From Gaiellasilicea sp963765705 (GTDB lineage Bacteria > Actinomycetota > Thermoleophilia > Gaiellales > Gaiellaceae), in NCBI GenBank assembly GCA_963765705.1, contig CAVXXJ010000011.1:62001-126000 (forward strand): DNA of 64,000 bases. Reading direction: 5' to 3'. The position numbers and the translations under genes were made by a program. This document shows positions 22,542 to 30,784 of this stretch, in pieces. Under the pieces are notes generated by a model. It saw nothing but the letters and a program-made list of their open reading frames with translations. It was not told the origin of the DNA and did not search any database. Positions within the stretch are counted from its first letter, which is position 1. Each line of letters opens with the position of its first letter.

Positions 22542-22870
22542 CTAGGACGCGGACGCGAGCGCGTCGGGCGACAGCCAATCCGGCCTCGGCTGCGATCCCC
22601 TTGCCCCAGTGCTCCGGACGTACGACGACACCGAGCTCGATTTCGTCCGGGTCGACGCCGCTGCCCTCGCCGATCGGGGCCACGAGCCCAGCCCGCGCTC
22701 GGTCCAGGACTGCAGCCGTCGCTCGAGCTGGCCCGCCATGCGCTCACGTGGCAGCGGCCCGCCCGTGTTCGATTTCCGATCACCTCGGGTGCGTTGCGGA
22801 TCGCGAGCAGCGTCTCGAGGTCGCCCGCGGCGACGGGCCGCAGCCCGAGACGCTCCGTTCTGAGCTCCAT
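22542..22870 (-). pseudogene. GNAT (RimJ/RimL-like) acetyltransferase remnant
   Basis: From ATG 22870 the first 32 residues (Met-Glu-Leu-Arg-Thr-Glu-Arg-Leu-Gly-Leu-Arg-Pro...) are a typical RimJ-like N-terminus. The continuation (Asn-Thr-Gly-Gly-Pro-Leu-Pro...Trp-Thr-Glu-Arg) is in a second frame and the acetyl-CoA part (Gly-Val-Val-Val-Arg-Pro-Glu-His-Trp-Gly-Lys-Gly-Ile-Ala) in a third. The last 50-60 residues of the fold are missing. At least two frameshifts plus truncation; probably non-functional. Confidence 0.65.
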
Positions 22871-23683
22871 CTACTTCGTGCGGTCGAGGAACGCACGCAC
22901 GGCGCCCTGCGCCTCGTCGCCGAGCATCGACATCGACAGCCAGTCGCGAGCGTGGCCGACCGTCTCGTGCCACGAGACGTCCCGCCACCAGTTCAGCTGT
23001 TGCTTCGCGTACCTCGTCGTCTCGGGCAGCTTGCGCGCGAGCTTCTCGACCCACTCGTCGACCACTGCGTCGAGCTCGGCCGCGGGAACGGCCCGGTTGA
23101 TCAGCCCCCACTCCGCCGCCTGCGTCGCGGGCAGCTCCTCGCAGAGGAGGATCATCTCCCTCGCCCTGCGGTCGCCGATCATGATCGGCAGCCACTGCGT
23201 CGCGCCGCCGGCGGGAACCGAGCCGTGCTCCAGCCCCACGTGGCGGATGAAGGCGTCGTCGACCATCACCGCGAGATCGCAGCCCATCTGGAGCTCGTTG
23301 CCACCGCCGACCGCGATCCCGTTCACACGCGCGACGGTCGGCTTGCCGATCTCACGCAGCCGGTCATGCATGTCCTTGAAGGCGCCGAACCACTTCCAGT
23401 ACTCCTTCGAGTTCCCGAGCAGGTCCTCGCCCCAGGCGCGCAGGTCCGCGCCGACGCAGAACGCGCGGCCGGCGCCGGTGACGACGACGACGCGGATCTC
23501 GTCGTCCCAGGAGGCGTCCTCGAACGCGCGTGCGAGCTCACGGAGCATCCGGAAGTCGAAGGCGTTCAGCACCTCCGGCCGGTTCAGCGTCACGGTCGCG
23601 CGCGGGTACGCCTTCTCGTAGACGATCCGCTCGAAGCCGAGCTCCTCCGGCGAAAGCGGGCGCGGCTGGTCGGCCTCGGTCAT
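22871..23683 (-). CDS. Crotonase-family ring hydrolase/hydratase, BamA/OAH-like
   Basis: 270 residues from ATG 23683. Crotonase fold with Thr-Gly-Ala-Gly-Arg-Ala-Phe-Cys-Val-Gly-Ala-Asp-Leu, and the distinctive Gly-Gly-Gly-Asn-Glu-Leu-Gln-Met and Gly-Gly-Ala-Thr-Gln-Trp-Leu-Pro segments followed by Gly-Asp-Arg-Arg-Ala-Arg-Glu. These recall 6-oxocyclohexenoyl-CoA hydrolases (BamA/Oah) of aromatic ring degradation more than ordinary EchA. The ATG overlaps the stop of the upstream EthD gene, so the pair is coupled. Substrate uncertain. Confidence 0.72.
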   Translation of the reverse strand: MTEADQPRPLSPEELGFERIVYEKAYPRATVTLNRPEVLNAFDFRMLRELARAFEDASWDDEIRVVVVTGAGRAFCVGADLRAWGEDLLGNSKEYWKWFGAFKDMHDRLREIGKPTVARVNGIAVGGGNELQMGCDLAVMVDDAFIRHVGLEHGSVPAGGATQWLPIMIGDRRAREMILLCEELPATQAAEWGLINRAVPAAELDAVVDEWVEKLARKLPETTRYAKQQLNWWRDVSWHETVGHARDWLSMSMLGDEAQGAVRAFLDRTK

Positions 23684-23961
23684 CCGACGTTCGCGAACGT
23701 GACGGTGAAGGGGATGCCCATCTCCATCGCATCCTTGCCGCTCGCCGCGAACTCGTCCGAACGGGCCGTTGTCTTGAACGCGTCCATGTCGTCCCACTCG
23801 AACTCGGCGTAGTACGCGAACGCCGGCTCGCCGAACGGCGCTCCGAACGCCTTTCCGTGCCGGAACGCCCTGCAGTCGACCTTCGTGGCGAACTCCTCGA
23901 CGTGCCGGGCGTAACGCTCCGGGTCGGGCTCCCGCTCGTACAGGATCACCGCTCGCACCAT
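23680..23961 (-). CDS. EthD-family small protein
   Basis: 93 residues with the ferredoxin-like alpha/beta barrel pattern of EthD (Val-Ile-Leu-Tyr-Glu-Arg-Glu-Pro-Asp-Pro-Glu...Tyr-Tyr-Ala-Glu-Phe-Glu-Trp-Asp). EthD-like proteins accompany oxygenases and ring-cleavage genes and are usually of unknown or isomerase-like function. GGGGAG ribosome site before the ATG. Coupled to the BamA-like gene by an ATGA overlap, suggesting a shared aromatic or alicyclic CoA-thioester pathway. Confidence 0.78.
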   Translation of the reverse strand: MVRAVILYEREPDPERYARHVEEFATKVDCRAFRHGKAFGAPFGEPAFAYYAEFEWDDMDAFKTTARSDEFAASGKDAMEMGIPFTVTFANVG

Positions 23962-24010
23962 CTGCACTCCCCTTTTTCGGTAGGCACTGTCTTGGGACCG
24001 CGGGAGCGTA

Positions 24011-24016
24011 TAGCTT
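24011..24016 (+). promoter_or_regulatory. -10-like box of the DMT gene (leaderless pattern)
   Basis: TAGCTT ends 6 nt before the GTG start at 24023. Confidence 0.45.
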
Positions 24017-24022
24017 GAGCTT

Positions 24023-24475
24023 GTGTCGGGAGGTACGGCAGCCGCCGCGTCACTCGCCCTCGTCGCGGGGCTCGCAGGCTCGATCCAGGTCGCCGTGATG
24101 GGCCGGTTCGGCGAGCGGATCGGGTCGTGGGAGGCGCTGGCCGCGAACCTCGTGTTCTCGACGCTCGTCGCGACCACCGTCCTGCTCGTCATGCGCCAGA
24201 GCCTGGCCGGCTTCGGCGACGCGCTCCGCTCGCCCTGGTGGTACTGGGTCGGCGGCGGCGGCATGGGTGTCGTCGTGGTGCTGACGATCACCGTCGTGAC
24301 CCCGCGGATCGGCGCAGCCGCGACGATCGGGCTTCTGATCGCCGGCCAGCTCGCGATGGGCGTCGCGATCGACCGCTACGGGTGGTTCGGCGTCGACAAG
24401 GTCGCACTGACCTGGCCGCGTGCGCTGGGCGTGCTGCTGCTCGCCGCGGGGGCGCTGCTCGCGCTGCGCAAGTAG
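24023..24475 (+). CDS. DMT-family (YdcZ/DUF606) membrane transporter
   Basis: 150 residues with five predicted membrane helices (about 6-26, 36-56, 70-91, 95-113, 130-148) and the Gly-Ser-Ile-Gln-Val and Ile-Gly-Leu-Leu-Ile-Ala-Gly-Gln-Leu motifs of DUF606. Half-size members act as dimers; substrates are mostly unknown, multidrug or metabolite efflux being proposed. Single gene ending at a long inverted repeat. Confidence 0.82.
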   Translation: MSGGTAAAASLALVAGLAGSIQVAVMGRFGERIGSWEALAANLVFSTLVATTVLLVMRQSLAGFGDALRSPWWYWVGGGGMGVVVVLTITVVTPRIGAAATIGLLIAGQLAMGVAIDRYGWFGVDKVALTWPRALGVLLLAAGALLALRK

Positions 24476-24477
24476 CC

Positions 24478-24542
24478 AGGAGGGTTTGGCGGAATGTCGC
24501 TCGTGGCCCGGCGACTCAGCCGATATTTCGCCAAACCCTCCT
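24478..24542. terminator. Long inverted repeat between convergent genes
   Basis: AGGAGGGTTTGGCG (24478-24491) and its exact complement CGCCAAACCCTCCT (24529-24542) frame a 37-nt centre; pairing extends inward by about eight more pairs if G-U is allowed. It fills the gap between the stops of the DMT gene and the histidine kinase gene, so a bidirectional terminator is the simplest reading, but there is no T run and the arms are unusually long. Confidence 0.6.
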
Positions 24543-24543
24543 A

Positions 24544-27243
24544 CTAGGCAGCGACGCGAGGCAGGCAGACCGTGAAGGTCGTGCCTTCGCCGAGCGTGGA
24601 TTCGACCCAGATCACGCCGCCGCTCTGGCTGACGATCCCGTCCACCGTCGCGAGCCCGAGGCCGGTGCCCTCGCCGACCGCTTTGGTGGTGAAGAACGGC
24701 TCGAAGACCTTCTCGACCAGGGCCGGCTCCATGCCGACGCCGCTGTCGCCCACGGTCAGCGTCACGTAGGAGCCCGGCTCCAGCTCAGGGTGCGGGCGCT
24801 CGTCGCGCTCGCCGAGCTCGAGCGGCGCCGTCTTGATCGTGAGATTGCCTCCGTCCGGCATCGCGTCGCGGCCGTTGAGAGCGAGATTGAGGACCACCTG
24901 CTCGATCTGGGTCGGGTCTGCATGTGTCGGCCCGAGCTCAGGGTCGAACGAGGTCGAGAGGACGACGTCCTCGCCGAGCATGCGACCCAGCATCGACGCC
25001 ATCCCGCCCACGACCTCGTTCAGGTCGATCAGCTGCGGCCGCAGCACCTGCTTGCGGCTGAAGGCGAGCAGCTGGCCGGTCAGCGACGCCGCTCTCCCGG
25101 CGGCGCGGGCGATCTGCTCGGCGCTGTCGCGGGTCGGGATCGCATCGGCGTCGAAGTCCATCAGCATCAGCTCGGCGTAACCGCTGATCGCGGTGAGCAG
25201 GTTGTTGAAGTCGTGGGCGATCCCGCCCGCGAGGCGACCAATCGATTCCATCTTCTGGGCCTGGCGAAGTTGCTCCTGGAGACGTTCGCGCTCGGTGACG
25301 TCGCGACCGGTCGCGAGGATGTGCTGAGGCTGCCCGTCCGGGCCGACGATGACGCTGGCGATCGCGTCGAGCAGGACCCAGCTGCCGTCGGCGTGGCGGA
25401 CACGGACGGTGCACGTCGCGAACGAGCCCTGCATCGCGGTCCCGAACATGTCCTGGGCGGCGCCGAGGTCTTCGGGGTGGACAAGCTGCGCAAAGTAGGT
25501 CCCGACCATCTCCTGCGCCGAGACGCCGAGGGTTCCGAGGACCGAGGGGGAGATGACGACGATCGTGCCGTCGAGATCGACGACGCTGAGCAGGTCGGTC
25601 GAGCAGTCGACGATGCGGCGGTGAAGCTCCTCGCTCTGCTGCAGCGCAGTGTAGAGACGAGCATTCTCGAGGGCGAGCGCGGCAAGTTGCGCGAAACGCT
25701 CGACGAGCGCCACCTGTGCCGGTCCGAAGGTTCTGCCGGACTCGGCGTAGGCCAGCCCGATGACGCCGACGACCTCGCCACCGGCGCGGAGCGGCACGGC
25801 CACGGTCGCGTGGAAGTCCGTTCCGGCGAAGCCTTCCGCGCGGCCGGCCCACGTGCCGTAGTCGTCGATCGTGAGCGTGCTGTTGGTCTCCCAGACGCGG
25901 CCTGCGACGCCCTCGCCGCGCGCGGCGAGCGACGGTCCGACCCGCTCCAGCAAGCCGAGCTTGACCGCGGTCCTCAGCCGGTCGGTCTCCGGGTCGACGA
26001 GCGCGAGGAACCCGTGTCGTGTGCCGGCGAGCGAGCAGGCGCTCTGCATGATCGCGGTGAGCACGCTGTCGACGTCGAGCCGCTCGAGCAACCCGACCGC
26101 CATGCCGTGGAGCGCGGCCAGCTCGGTATTCCGCGCGTTGAGAGTCTCGAACGCGACCGCAGCGCGAAGTGCCATCGTCGCCTGGTTCGCAAAGGTCCGC
26201 AGCGCCTGCAGCCGCTCCCGGGCCGGCAGCATCGAGTCGGCGGGATCGTCGGCCCAGATGAACCCGCTCAGCGAGCCGTCCCGCTCGATCAGAGGAACGA
26301 GCAACCAGTGCTTCGACCAGGCGCGTGGGCCCGTGCCTCCACGCTGCGACGAGTAGGTGGAGCCGTCTCCGGCGAGGGCTCTCGCGACGGCGTTGTCGAT
26401 CAGGTAGCACCCCTCGATCTCGAACTCGGGCACGAGGAGCTTGTCCATGTCGGCATCCGTCAGGACGAAGTCGAGCCCGGGATCGTCCACAGCCCAGCCG
26501 GCCGTTCCCGACGGTGAGTAACGGCCGCCGTGGGCGAGGCAGACGGCGACTTTCTCGAACCCGAGCGCCTGCTGGATCCCGCGCGCGACCTCCCGCAGGA
26601 CGTCCTCCGCCGAGTCGAGCTCGACCAGTGAGGCCGAGACATCGAGCAGCTGCGCGAGCGAGGCGCGGTCACGCGCGGCCGCGTCGGCGTCCTGAACGGC
26701 CTCGATTGCTCCGATCACATGCTCCGCAAAGGCGACGAGCACATCGAGCTCCTCGTCGGTCGGGCGAAGGCCGGACTGCGGCTCGTCGACCGAGACGACG
26801 CCGAGCAGCGTTCCGTCCGCACCCCGCATCGGCACCATCAGCGCATCCTCCGGGTGCCAGCCGTCGGGATCGGAGCTCACCTCGAGCTCGGGGATGTGCG
26901 ACGGAATTCCCTCCCAGTCGAGCTCGCCGTGCGGAATCAGATACGCGCCGCGGCGCAGAAACTGCTCCACGAAGTACGGATCCCACGCTTCGGCGCTGCG
27001 TGTCGTGCCGAGCAGCACCTCGCGCGCACTTTCGCTCCCGTGCACGGTGGTGACGATGAAGTCGTCTTCGGCGGGCCGGTAGAGGTTGATCGAGACCGTG
27101 CGAAAGCCGAGCGAGTCGGAGATCGTCGCTGCGATGCCGTCGGCGAGCCGCGTCAGGTCGCGCTCACCGCGGACGAGCCGCGTCACCTCGAGGAGGCCCC
27201 GCAGCTGCGGGAGCGTGGAGGGAGGCTGAACGTGAACGGACAT
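24544..27243 (-). CDS. Soluble sensor histidine kinase, three GAF domains plus PAS
   Basis: 899 residues, no membrane helix. Order: GAF-like domains at about 25-185, 200-370 and 380-535, a PAS domain (about 545-655), a HisKA segment with His in Gly-Gly-Ile-Ala-His-Asp-Phe-Asn-Asn-Leu (about 680) and a HATPase domain with N box Asn-Leu-Ala-Leu-Asn-Gly-Arg-Asp-Ala, G1 Asp-Ser-Gly-Val-Gly-Met and the Gly-Thr-Gly-Leu-Gly-Leu loop (to 899). Senses small molecules or redox/light through GAF/PAS ligands that cannot be told from sequence. No response regulator is adjacent, so the partner is elsewhere. Confidence 0.9.
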   Translation of the reverse strand: MSVHVQPPSTLPQLRGLLEVTRLVRGERDLTRLADGIAATISDSLGFRTVSINLYRPAEDDFIVTTVHGSESAREVLLGTTRSAEAWDPYFVEQFLRRGAYLIPHGELDWEGIPSHIPELEVSSDPDGWHPEDALMVPMRGADGTLLGVVSVDEPQSGLRPTDEELDVLVAFAEHVIGAIEAVQDADAAARDRASLAQLLDVSASLVELDSAEDVLREVARGIQQALGFEKVAVCLAHGGRYSPSGTAGWAVDDPGLDFVLTDADMDKLLVPEFEIEGCYLIDNAVARALAGDGSTYSSQRGGTGPRAWSKHWLLVPLIERDGSLSGFIWADDPADSMLPARERLQALRTFANQATMALRAAVAFETLNARNTELAALHGMAVGLLERLDVDSVLTAIMQSACSLAGTRHGFLALVDPETDRLRTAVKLGLLERVGPSLAARGEGVAGRVWETNSTLTIDDYGTWAGRAEGFAGTDFHATVAVPLRAGGEVVGVIGLAYAESGRTFGPAQVALVERFAQLAALALENARLYTALQQSEELHRRIVDCSTDLLSVVDLDGTIVVISPSVLGTLGVSAQEMVGTYFAQLVHPEDLGAAQDMFGTAMQGSFATCTVRVRHADGSWVLLDAIASVIVGPDGQPQHILATGRDVTERERLQEQLRQAQKMESIGRLAGGIAHDFNNLLTAISGYAELMLMDFDADAIPTRDSAEQIARAAGRAASLTGQLLAFSRKQVLRPQLIDLNEVVGGMASMLGRMLGEDVVLSTSFDPELGPTHADPTQIEQVVLNLALNGRDAMPDGGNLTIKTAPLELGERDERPHPELEPGSYVTLTVGDSGVGMEPALVEKVFEPFFTTKAVGEGTGLGLATVDGIVSQSGGVIWVESTLGEGTTFTVCLPRVAA

Positions 27244-27296
27244 CTCAGACGTAGTCGGCTGTGTGCCGGCAGGATTGAGCGTTTGGCGGATCCCGG

Positions 27297-29519
27297 CTAG
27301 ATGCCGGCGATGTCGTCCGGCCGCACCGGGACGCGCTCGAGCGCGCGCCCGGTAGCGTTGCGCAGGGCCGAGACGACGGCGGCCGTCGAGACGACGGTGG
27401 GAGGCTCGCCGACGCCCTTGACGCCGTACGGCGCGCCCGGCTCGGGGTCCTCGACGAGCTCGCTCGTGACGGGCGGCATGTCGAGCGTCGTCGGGATCAG
27501 GTAGTCGGTGAAGCTCGCGTTCGTGATCAGCCCATCGCGGGTGCGGATCTCCTCCATCAGCGCGAGGCCGAGGCCCTGCGCGGTGCCGCCTTCGATCTGG
27601 CCCTCGACCGCGAGCGGATTGATCGCCTTGCCCACGTCCTGGGCGGTCCCGATCCAGACGATCCTCGTCAGCCCGAGCTCGACGTCGACCTCCGCGACGA
27701 CGCGCATGGCGGCGACCGCGAACGAGACGTGCGCACGATCGCCGGTGATCTGCCCGTTCTCGGGATCGAGCGGAGTCGTGCGGTCGTGGCGGTAGACGCG
27801 CTCGACGTCGACGTCACCCGGGTTACGCCGCTGCTCATCGAGCGCGGCTCGGCACGCGTCGCGCACGGCGCCGGCGGCCATCCACGTCATCCGCGACGCG
27901 GAGGCGGAGCCGGCCGAGCCCACGGCTGCCGTGCCGGGATCCGCCAGCACGACCTCGTCGGTGTCGAGCTCCGTCCGGGCGACCTGGAGGATCACGTCGG
28001 TGACGCCCTGGCCGACCTCGGCCGCCGCGCAGTGGATCTCCGCCGAGCCGTCGGCCCGCAGGATCACGCGTGCCGCGGTGAAGTCGTCGAAGCCCTCGGA
28101 GTAGCAGATGTTCTTGAAGCCGACCGCGAAGCCGACGCCGCGGCGGACTCCTTCGCCCCGCGTCGTGTTCCCGGCGCCGCCCGGCAGCCGGATCGCCTCG
28201 CGGGGGAGCCGCTCGGGCTCGGGCATCGGCAGCGCGGCCGCGCGCCGGATCACCTCCGCCACCGGCAGCGTCCCTTCGATCGGCTGGCCGGTCGGGAGCA
28301 GGTCGCCGGGAGCGAGCGCGTTCAGCAGCCGCAGCTCGATCGGATCGATCCCGAGCTCTGCCGCGAGCTTGTCCATCTGCGCCTCGGCCGCGAAGCACGT
28401 CTGCACGGCGCCGAAGCCGCGCATCGCACCGCAGGGCGGGTTGTTCGTGTAGAGGCAGGTCGACTCGATCAGCGCGTTCGCAACCTGGTACGGGCCGAGC
28501 GCGAAGCAGGCGGCGTTCGAGGTGACAGCGGTCGAGCTCGAGGCGTACGCGCCCCCGTCGAGCAGGATCTTCATGCGCACGTTGACGAGCTGCCCCGCAC
28601 TGGTGGCGCGATGCTCGCACCAGATCCGGGCGGGATGGCGGTGCACGTGGCCGAAGAAGGACTCCTCGCGGTTGTAGACGATCTTCACCGGCCGCTTGGT
28701 GTGCAGCGCCAGCATCGCGCCGTGGATCTGCATCGAGAGGTCCTCGCGGCCGCCGAACGCCCCGCCGACGCCGGCGAGGTGGATCCGCACCATCTCGGGC
28801 TCGAGACCGAGGCACGGCGCGACCTGGTCGCGATCGACATGCAGCCACTGGGTGGCGACGTAGACGTCCACGCCGCCCTCGCCGTCGGGCACCGCCAGCC
28901 CCGACTCGGGGCCGAGGAACGCCTGATCCTGGATGCCGATGTCGTAGACGCCGCTGACGGTCACATCACCTTCCGCGTCCGGGTCGCCGTGCCGGATCAC
29001 CATGTGCCGGACGACGTTCGGCCGGTCGTCTTCGCGGTACCCGTGGGCCATCGTCGGCCGGTCGGGATGGAGCGGCGGCTGCTCGGTGGCGCGCTCCATG
29101 TCGATCACGGGCTCGAGCACCTCGTACTCGACCCGCACCGCCGCTGCGGCGCGGCGCGCCTGCTCGGGCTCCTCGGCGGCGACGAGCGCGACCGGCTCGC
29201 CGTAGTAGCGCACCCGGTCGGCCGCGAGCACCGGCTGGTCGGCGAACTCGAGGCCGTACGTCTTCTGGCCGGGCACGTCCGCGTGGGTGAGGACGGCGTG
29301 CACACCGGCCATCGCGACCGCCTCGGCGATGTCGACGGAGACGATCCTCGCGTGCGCGTGCGGGCTGCGCACCGTGACGCCCCAGAGCATCCCGGCCGCG
29401 TTCAGGTCGCTCGAGTACGCGAACTCCCCCGTCACCTTCGGCGTCGCGTCGTGCCGCGTGCCGGGGTCGCCGACCCGGGCGCGCCGGAGCAGAGCTTGCT
29501 GCTCGGCCGTCGTGCTCAT
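27297..29519 (-). CDS. Xanthine dehydrogenase, molybdenum-binding subunit
   Basis: 740 residues from ATG 29519. Aldehyde oxidase/xanthine dehydrogenase a/b hammerhead (about 20-130) and Mo-pterin domains (about 140-730). Motifs: Gly-Gly-Ala-Phe-Gly-Gly-Arg-Glu, Met-Arg-Gly-Phe-Gly, and the C-terminal Gly-Val-Gly-Glu-Pro-Pro whose Glu is the catalytic base. With the Fe-S (29516) and FAD (29968) subunits it forms a three-gene operon with 4-nt overlaps. Hypoxanthine/xanthine oxidation to urate is favoured by the adjacent urate-degrading genes. Confidence 0.9.
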   Translation of the reverse strand: MSTTAEQQALLRRARVGDPGTRHDATPKVTGEFAYSSDLNAAGMLWGVTVRSPHAHARIVSVDIAEAVAMAGVHAVLTHADVPGQKTYGLEFADQPVLAADRVRYYGEPVALVAAEEPEQARRAAAAVRVEYEVLEPVIDMERATEQPPLHPDRPTMAHGYREDDRPNVVRHMVIRHGDPDAEGDVTVSGVYDIGIQDQAFLGPESGLAVPDGEGGVDVYVATQWLHVDRDQVAPCLGLEPEMVRIHLAGVGGAFGGREDLSMQIHGAMLALHTKRPVKIVYNREESFFGHVHRHPARIWCEHRATSAGQLVNVRMKILLDGGAYASSSTAVTSNAACFALGPYQVANALIESTCLYTNNPPCGAMRGFGAVQTCFAAEAQMDKLAAELGIDPIELRLLNALAPGDLLPTGQPIEGTLPVAEVIRRAAALPMPEPERLPREAIRLPGGAGNTTRGEGVRRGVGFAVGFKNICYSEGFDDFTAARVILRADGSAEIHCAAAEVGQGVTDVILQVARTELDTDEVVLADPGTAAVGSAGSASASRMTWMAAGAVRDACRAALDEQRRNPGDVDVERVYRHDRTTPLDPENGQITGDRAHVSFAVAAMRVVAEVDVELGLTRIVWIGTAQDVGKAINPLAVEGQIEGGTAQGLGLALMEEIRTRDGLITNASFTDYLIPTTLDMPPVTSELVEDPEPGAPYGVKGVGEPPTVVSTAAVVSALRNATGRALERVPVRPDDIAGI

Positions 29520-29971
29520 GCTCGGGCCGCCAGCCGGACGGCGTCGAAGATCTTGGCGTAGCCCGTGCAGCGGCAGAGGTTGCCGGAGAGCTCCTCGCGG
29601 ATCACGTCCTCGCTCGGGTTCGGCACGCGCTCCAGCAGCGCCGCGGTCGCGACGACGAGACCCGGCGTGCAGAAGCCGCATTGCACGGCGCCCGCGTCGA
29701 CGAACGCCTGCTGGACGCGGTGCAGCCCGTCCTCGCCGCGTAGTCCTTCCACCGTCCTGACCTCATGCCCGTCGGCCTGGGCCGCCAGGACAAGGCAGGC
29801 GCAGACGAGGTCGCCGTCGAGGAGCACGGAGCACGAGCCGCACTCGCCCTGCTCGCACGCGTTCTTGGAGCCGGGCAGGCCGAGGGAGTCGCGCAGGGTG
29901 GTGAGCAGGCTCTCGCCGGCCCAGACGTCGGCCTCCTGCGGCTCGCCGTTGACGGTCAGCGTGATCTTCAT
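29516..29971 (-). CDS. Xanthine dehydrogenase, [2Fe-2S] subunit
   Basis: 151 residues. Plant-type ferredoxin cluster Cys-Glu-Gln-Gly-Glu-Cys-Gly-Ser-Cys (about 39-47) with a fourth Cys near 59, and the second cluster Cys-Gly-Phe-Cys-Thr-Pro-Gly (about 98) plus Cys-Arg-Cys-Thr-Gly (about 133). Passes electrons from Mo to FAD. Overlaps both neighbours by 4 nt. Confidence 0.93.
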   Translation of the reverse strand: MKITLTVNGEPQEADVWAGESLLTTLRDSLGLPGSKNACEQGECGSCSVLLDGDLVCACLVLAAQADGHEVRTVEGLRGEDGLHRVQQAFVDAGAVQCGFCTPGLVVATAALLERVPNPSEDVIREELSGNLCRCTGYAKIFDAVRLAARA

Positions 29972-30759
29972 GCGAGTACTCGATCCAGGGCGCGCCTCGT
30001 CAGCACCTCGAGCGCATGCCGGCGATAGGCAGCCGTGCCGCGGACGTCGTCGATCGGGCTCGCTGCGGCGGCGACGAGCGCCGGGAAGTCGGCGCGCGCG
30101 TCGAGCGGTGCGGTGACGAGCGCGGGGACGGGGCCTGCGGATCCATAGGCGGCGCGGAGCTCGCCGCGCTCGCGGTCGGCCAGGACGGCCAGGGAGCAGA
30201 CCGCGATCACCATCGCGTTGCGCGGGCCGACTTTCATGAACGTCTGCGGCTGACCGCTCGGGTCGATCCGGACGGCGAGCACGAGCTCGTCCTCGGCGAG
30301 CGCGTTCCGCTTCGGGCCGAGGAAGAACTCGGTCAGCGGCAGTGTCCGCACCCCGCGCACGCTCCCGATCTCCACGGTCGCGTCCTCGACGAGCAGCGGC
30401 GGATGAGCGTCGCCGGCAGGCGAAGCGGTGCCGAGATTGCCGCCGATCGTCCCGCGGTTGCGGATCTGTGGCGAGCCGACGGTGCGCGATGCCTCGGCGA
30501 GCGCGGGGAAGAGCTCGGCGAGCTCGGGCTGCATCGCCTCGGTGTAGGTGAGGCCGGCCGCGAGCCTGACCGTCCCGTTCTCCCGCGACCACCCCTTCAG
30601 CTCCGCAACCTCGGCAAGGTTGAGGATCGTCTCCGGCCGCGTCCGGTCGAAGTTCAGCTCGACGAGCAGGTCGGTCCCGCCTGCGATGGGACGGGCGTCC
30701 GGGCGCTCGGCCTTCAAGCGCAGGGCCTCCTCGAGGGAGCGGGGAGTGATGACCTCCAC
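29968..30759 (-). CDS. Xanthine dehydrogenase, FAD-binding subunit
   Basis: 263 residues from GTG 30759, where family similarity starts; an ATG at 30786 would overlap the divergent start codon on the other strand. FAD motifs Ile-Ala-Gly-Gly-Thr-Asp-Leu (about 24) and Thr-Ile-Gly-Gly-Asn-Leu-Gly-Thr (about 100), and the CO-dehydrogenase flavoprotein C-terminal domain. First gene of the XDH operon, divergent from the 8-oxoguanine deaminase-like gene with only 25 nt between start codons. Confidence 0.9.
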   Translation of the reverse strand: MEVITPRSLEEALRLKAERPDARPIAGGTDLLVELNFDRTRPETILNLAEVAELKGWSRENGTVRLAAGLTYTEAMQPELAELFPALAEASRTVGSPQIRNRGTIGGNLGTASPAGDAHPPLLVEDATVEIGSVRGVRTLPLTEFFLGPKRNALAEDELVLAVRIDPSGQPQTFMKVGPRNAMVIAVCSLAVLADRERGELRAAYGSAGPVPALVTAPLDARADFPALVAAAASPIDDVRGTAAYRRHALEVLTRRALDRVLA

Positions 30760-30784
30760 GCTGGCAAAGATACGGTACTGGGCC

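Noticed and set aside
22420..22545. 41-codon frame from ATG 22420 overlapping the Cys-rich peptide
   Set aside because: Its start lies inside the ribosome-binding site of the 18-residue peptide, it has no site of its own, and its Ala/Thr/Gly/Pro-rich product is typical of a shadow frame in GC-rich DNA.
22490..22545. The TGA ending the Cys-rich peptide as a second selenocysteine codon
   Set aside because: The continuation is Arg/Gly/Pro-rich with no family resemblance and runs straight into a GC hairpin; a normal stop is simpler.
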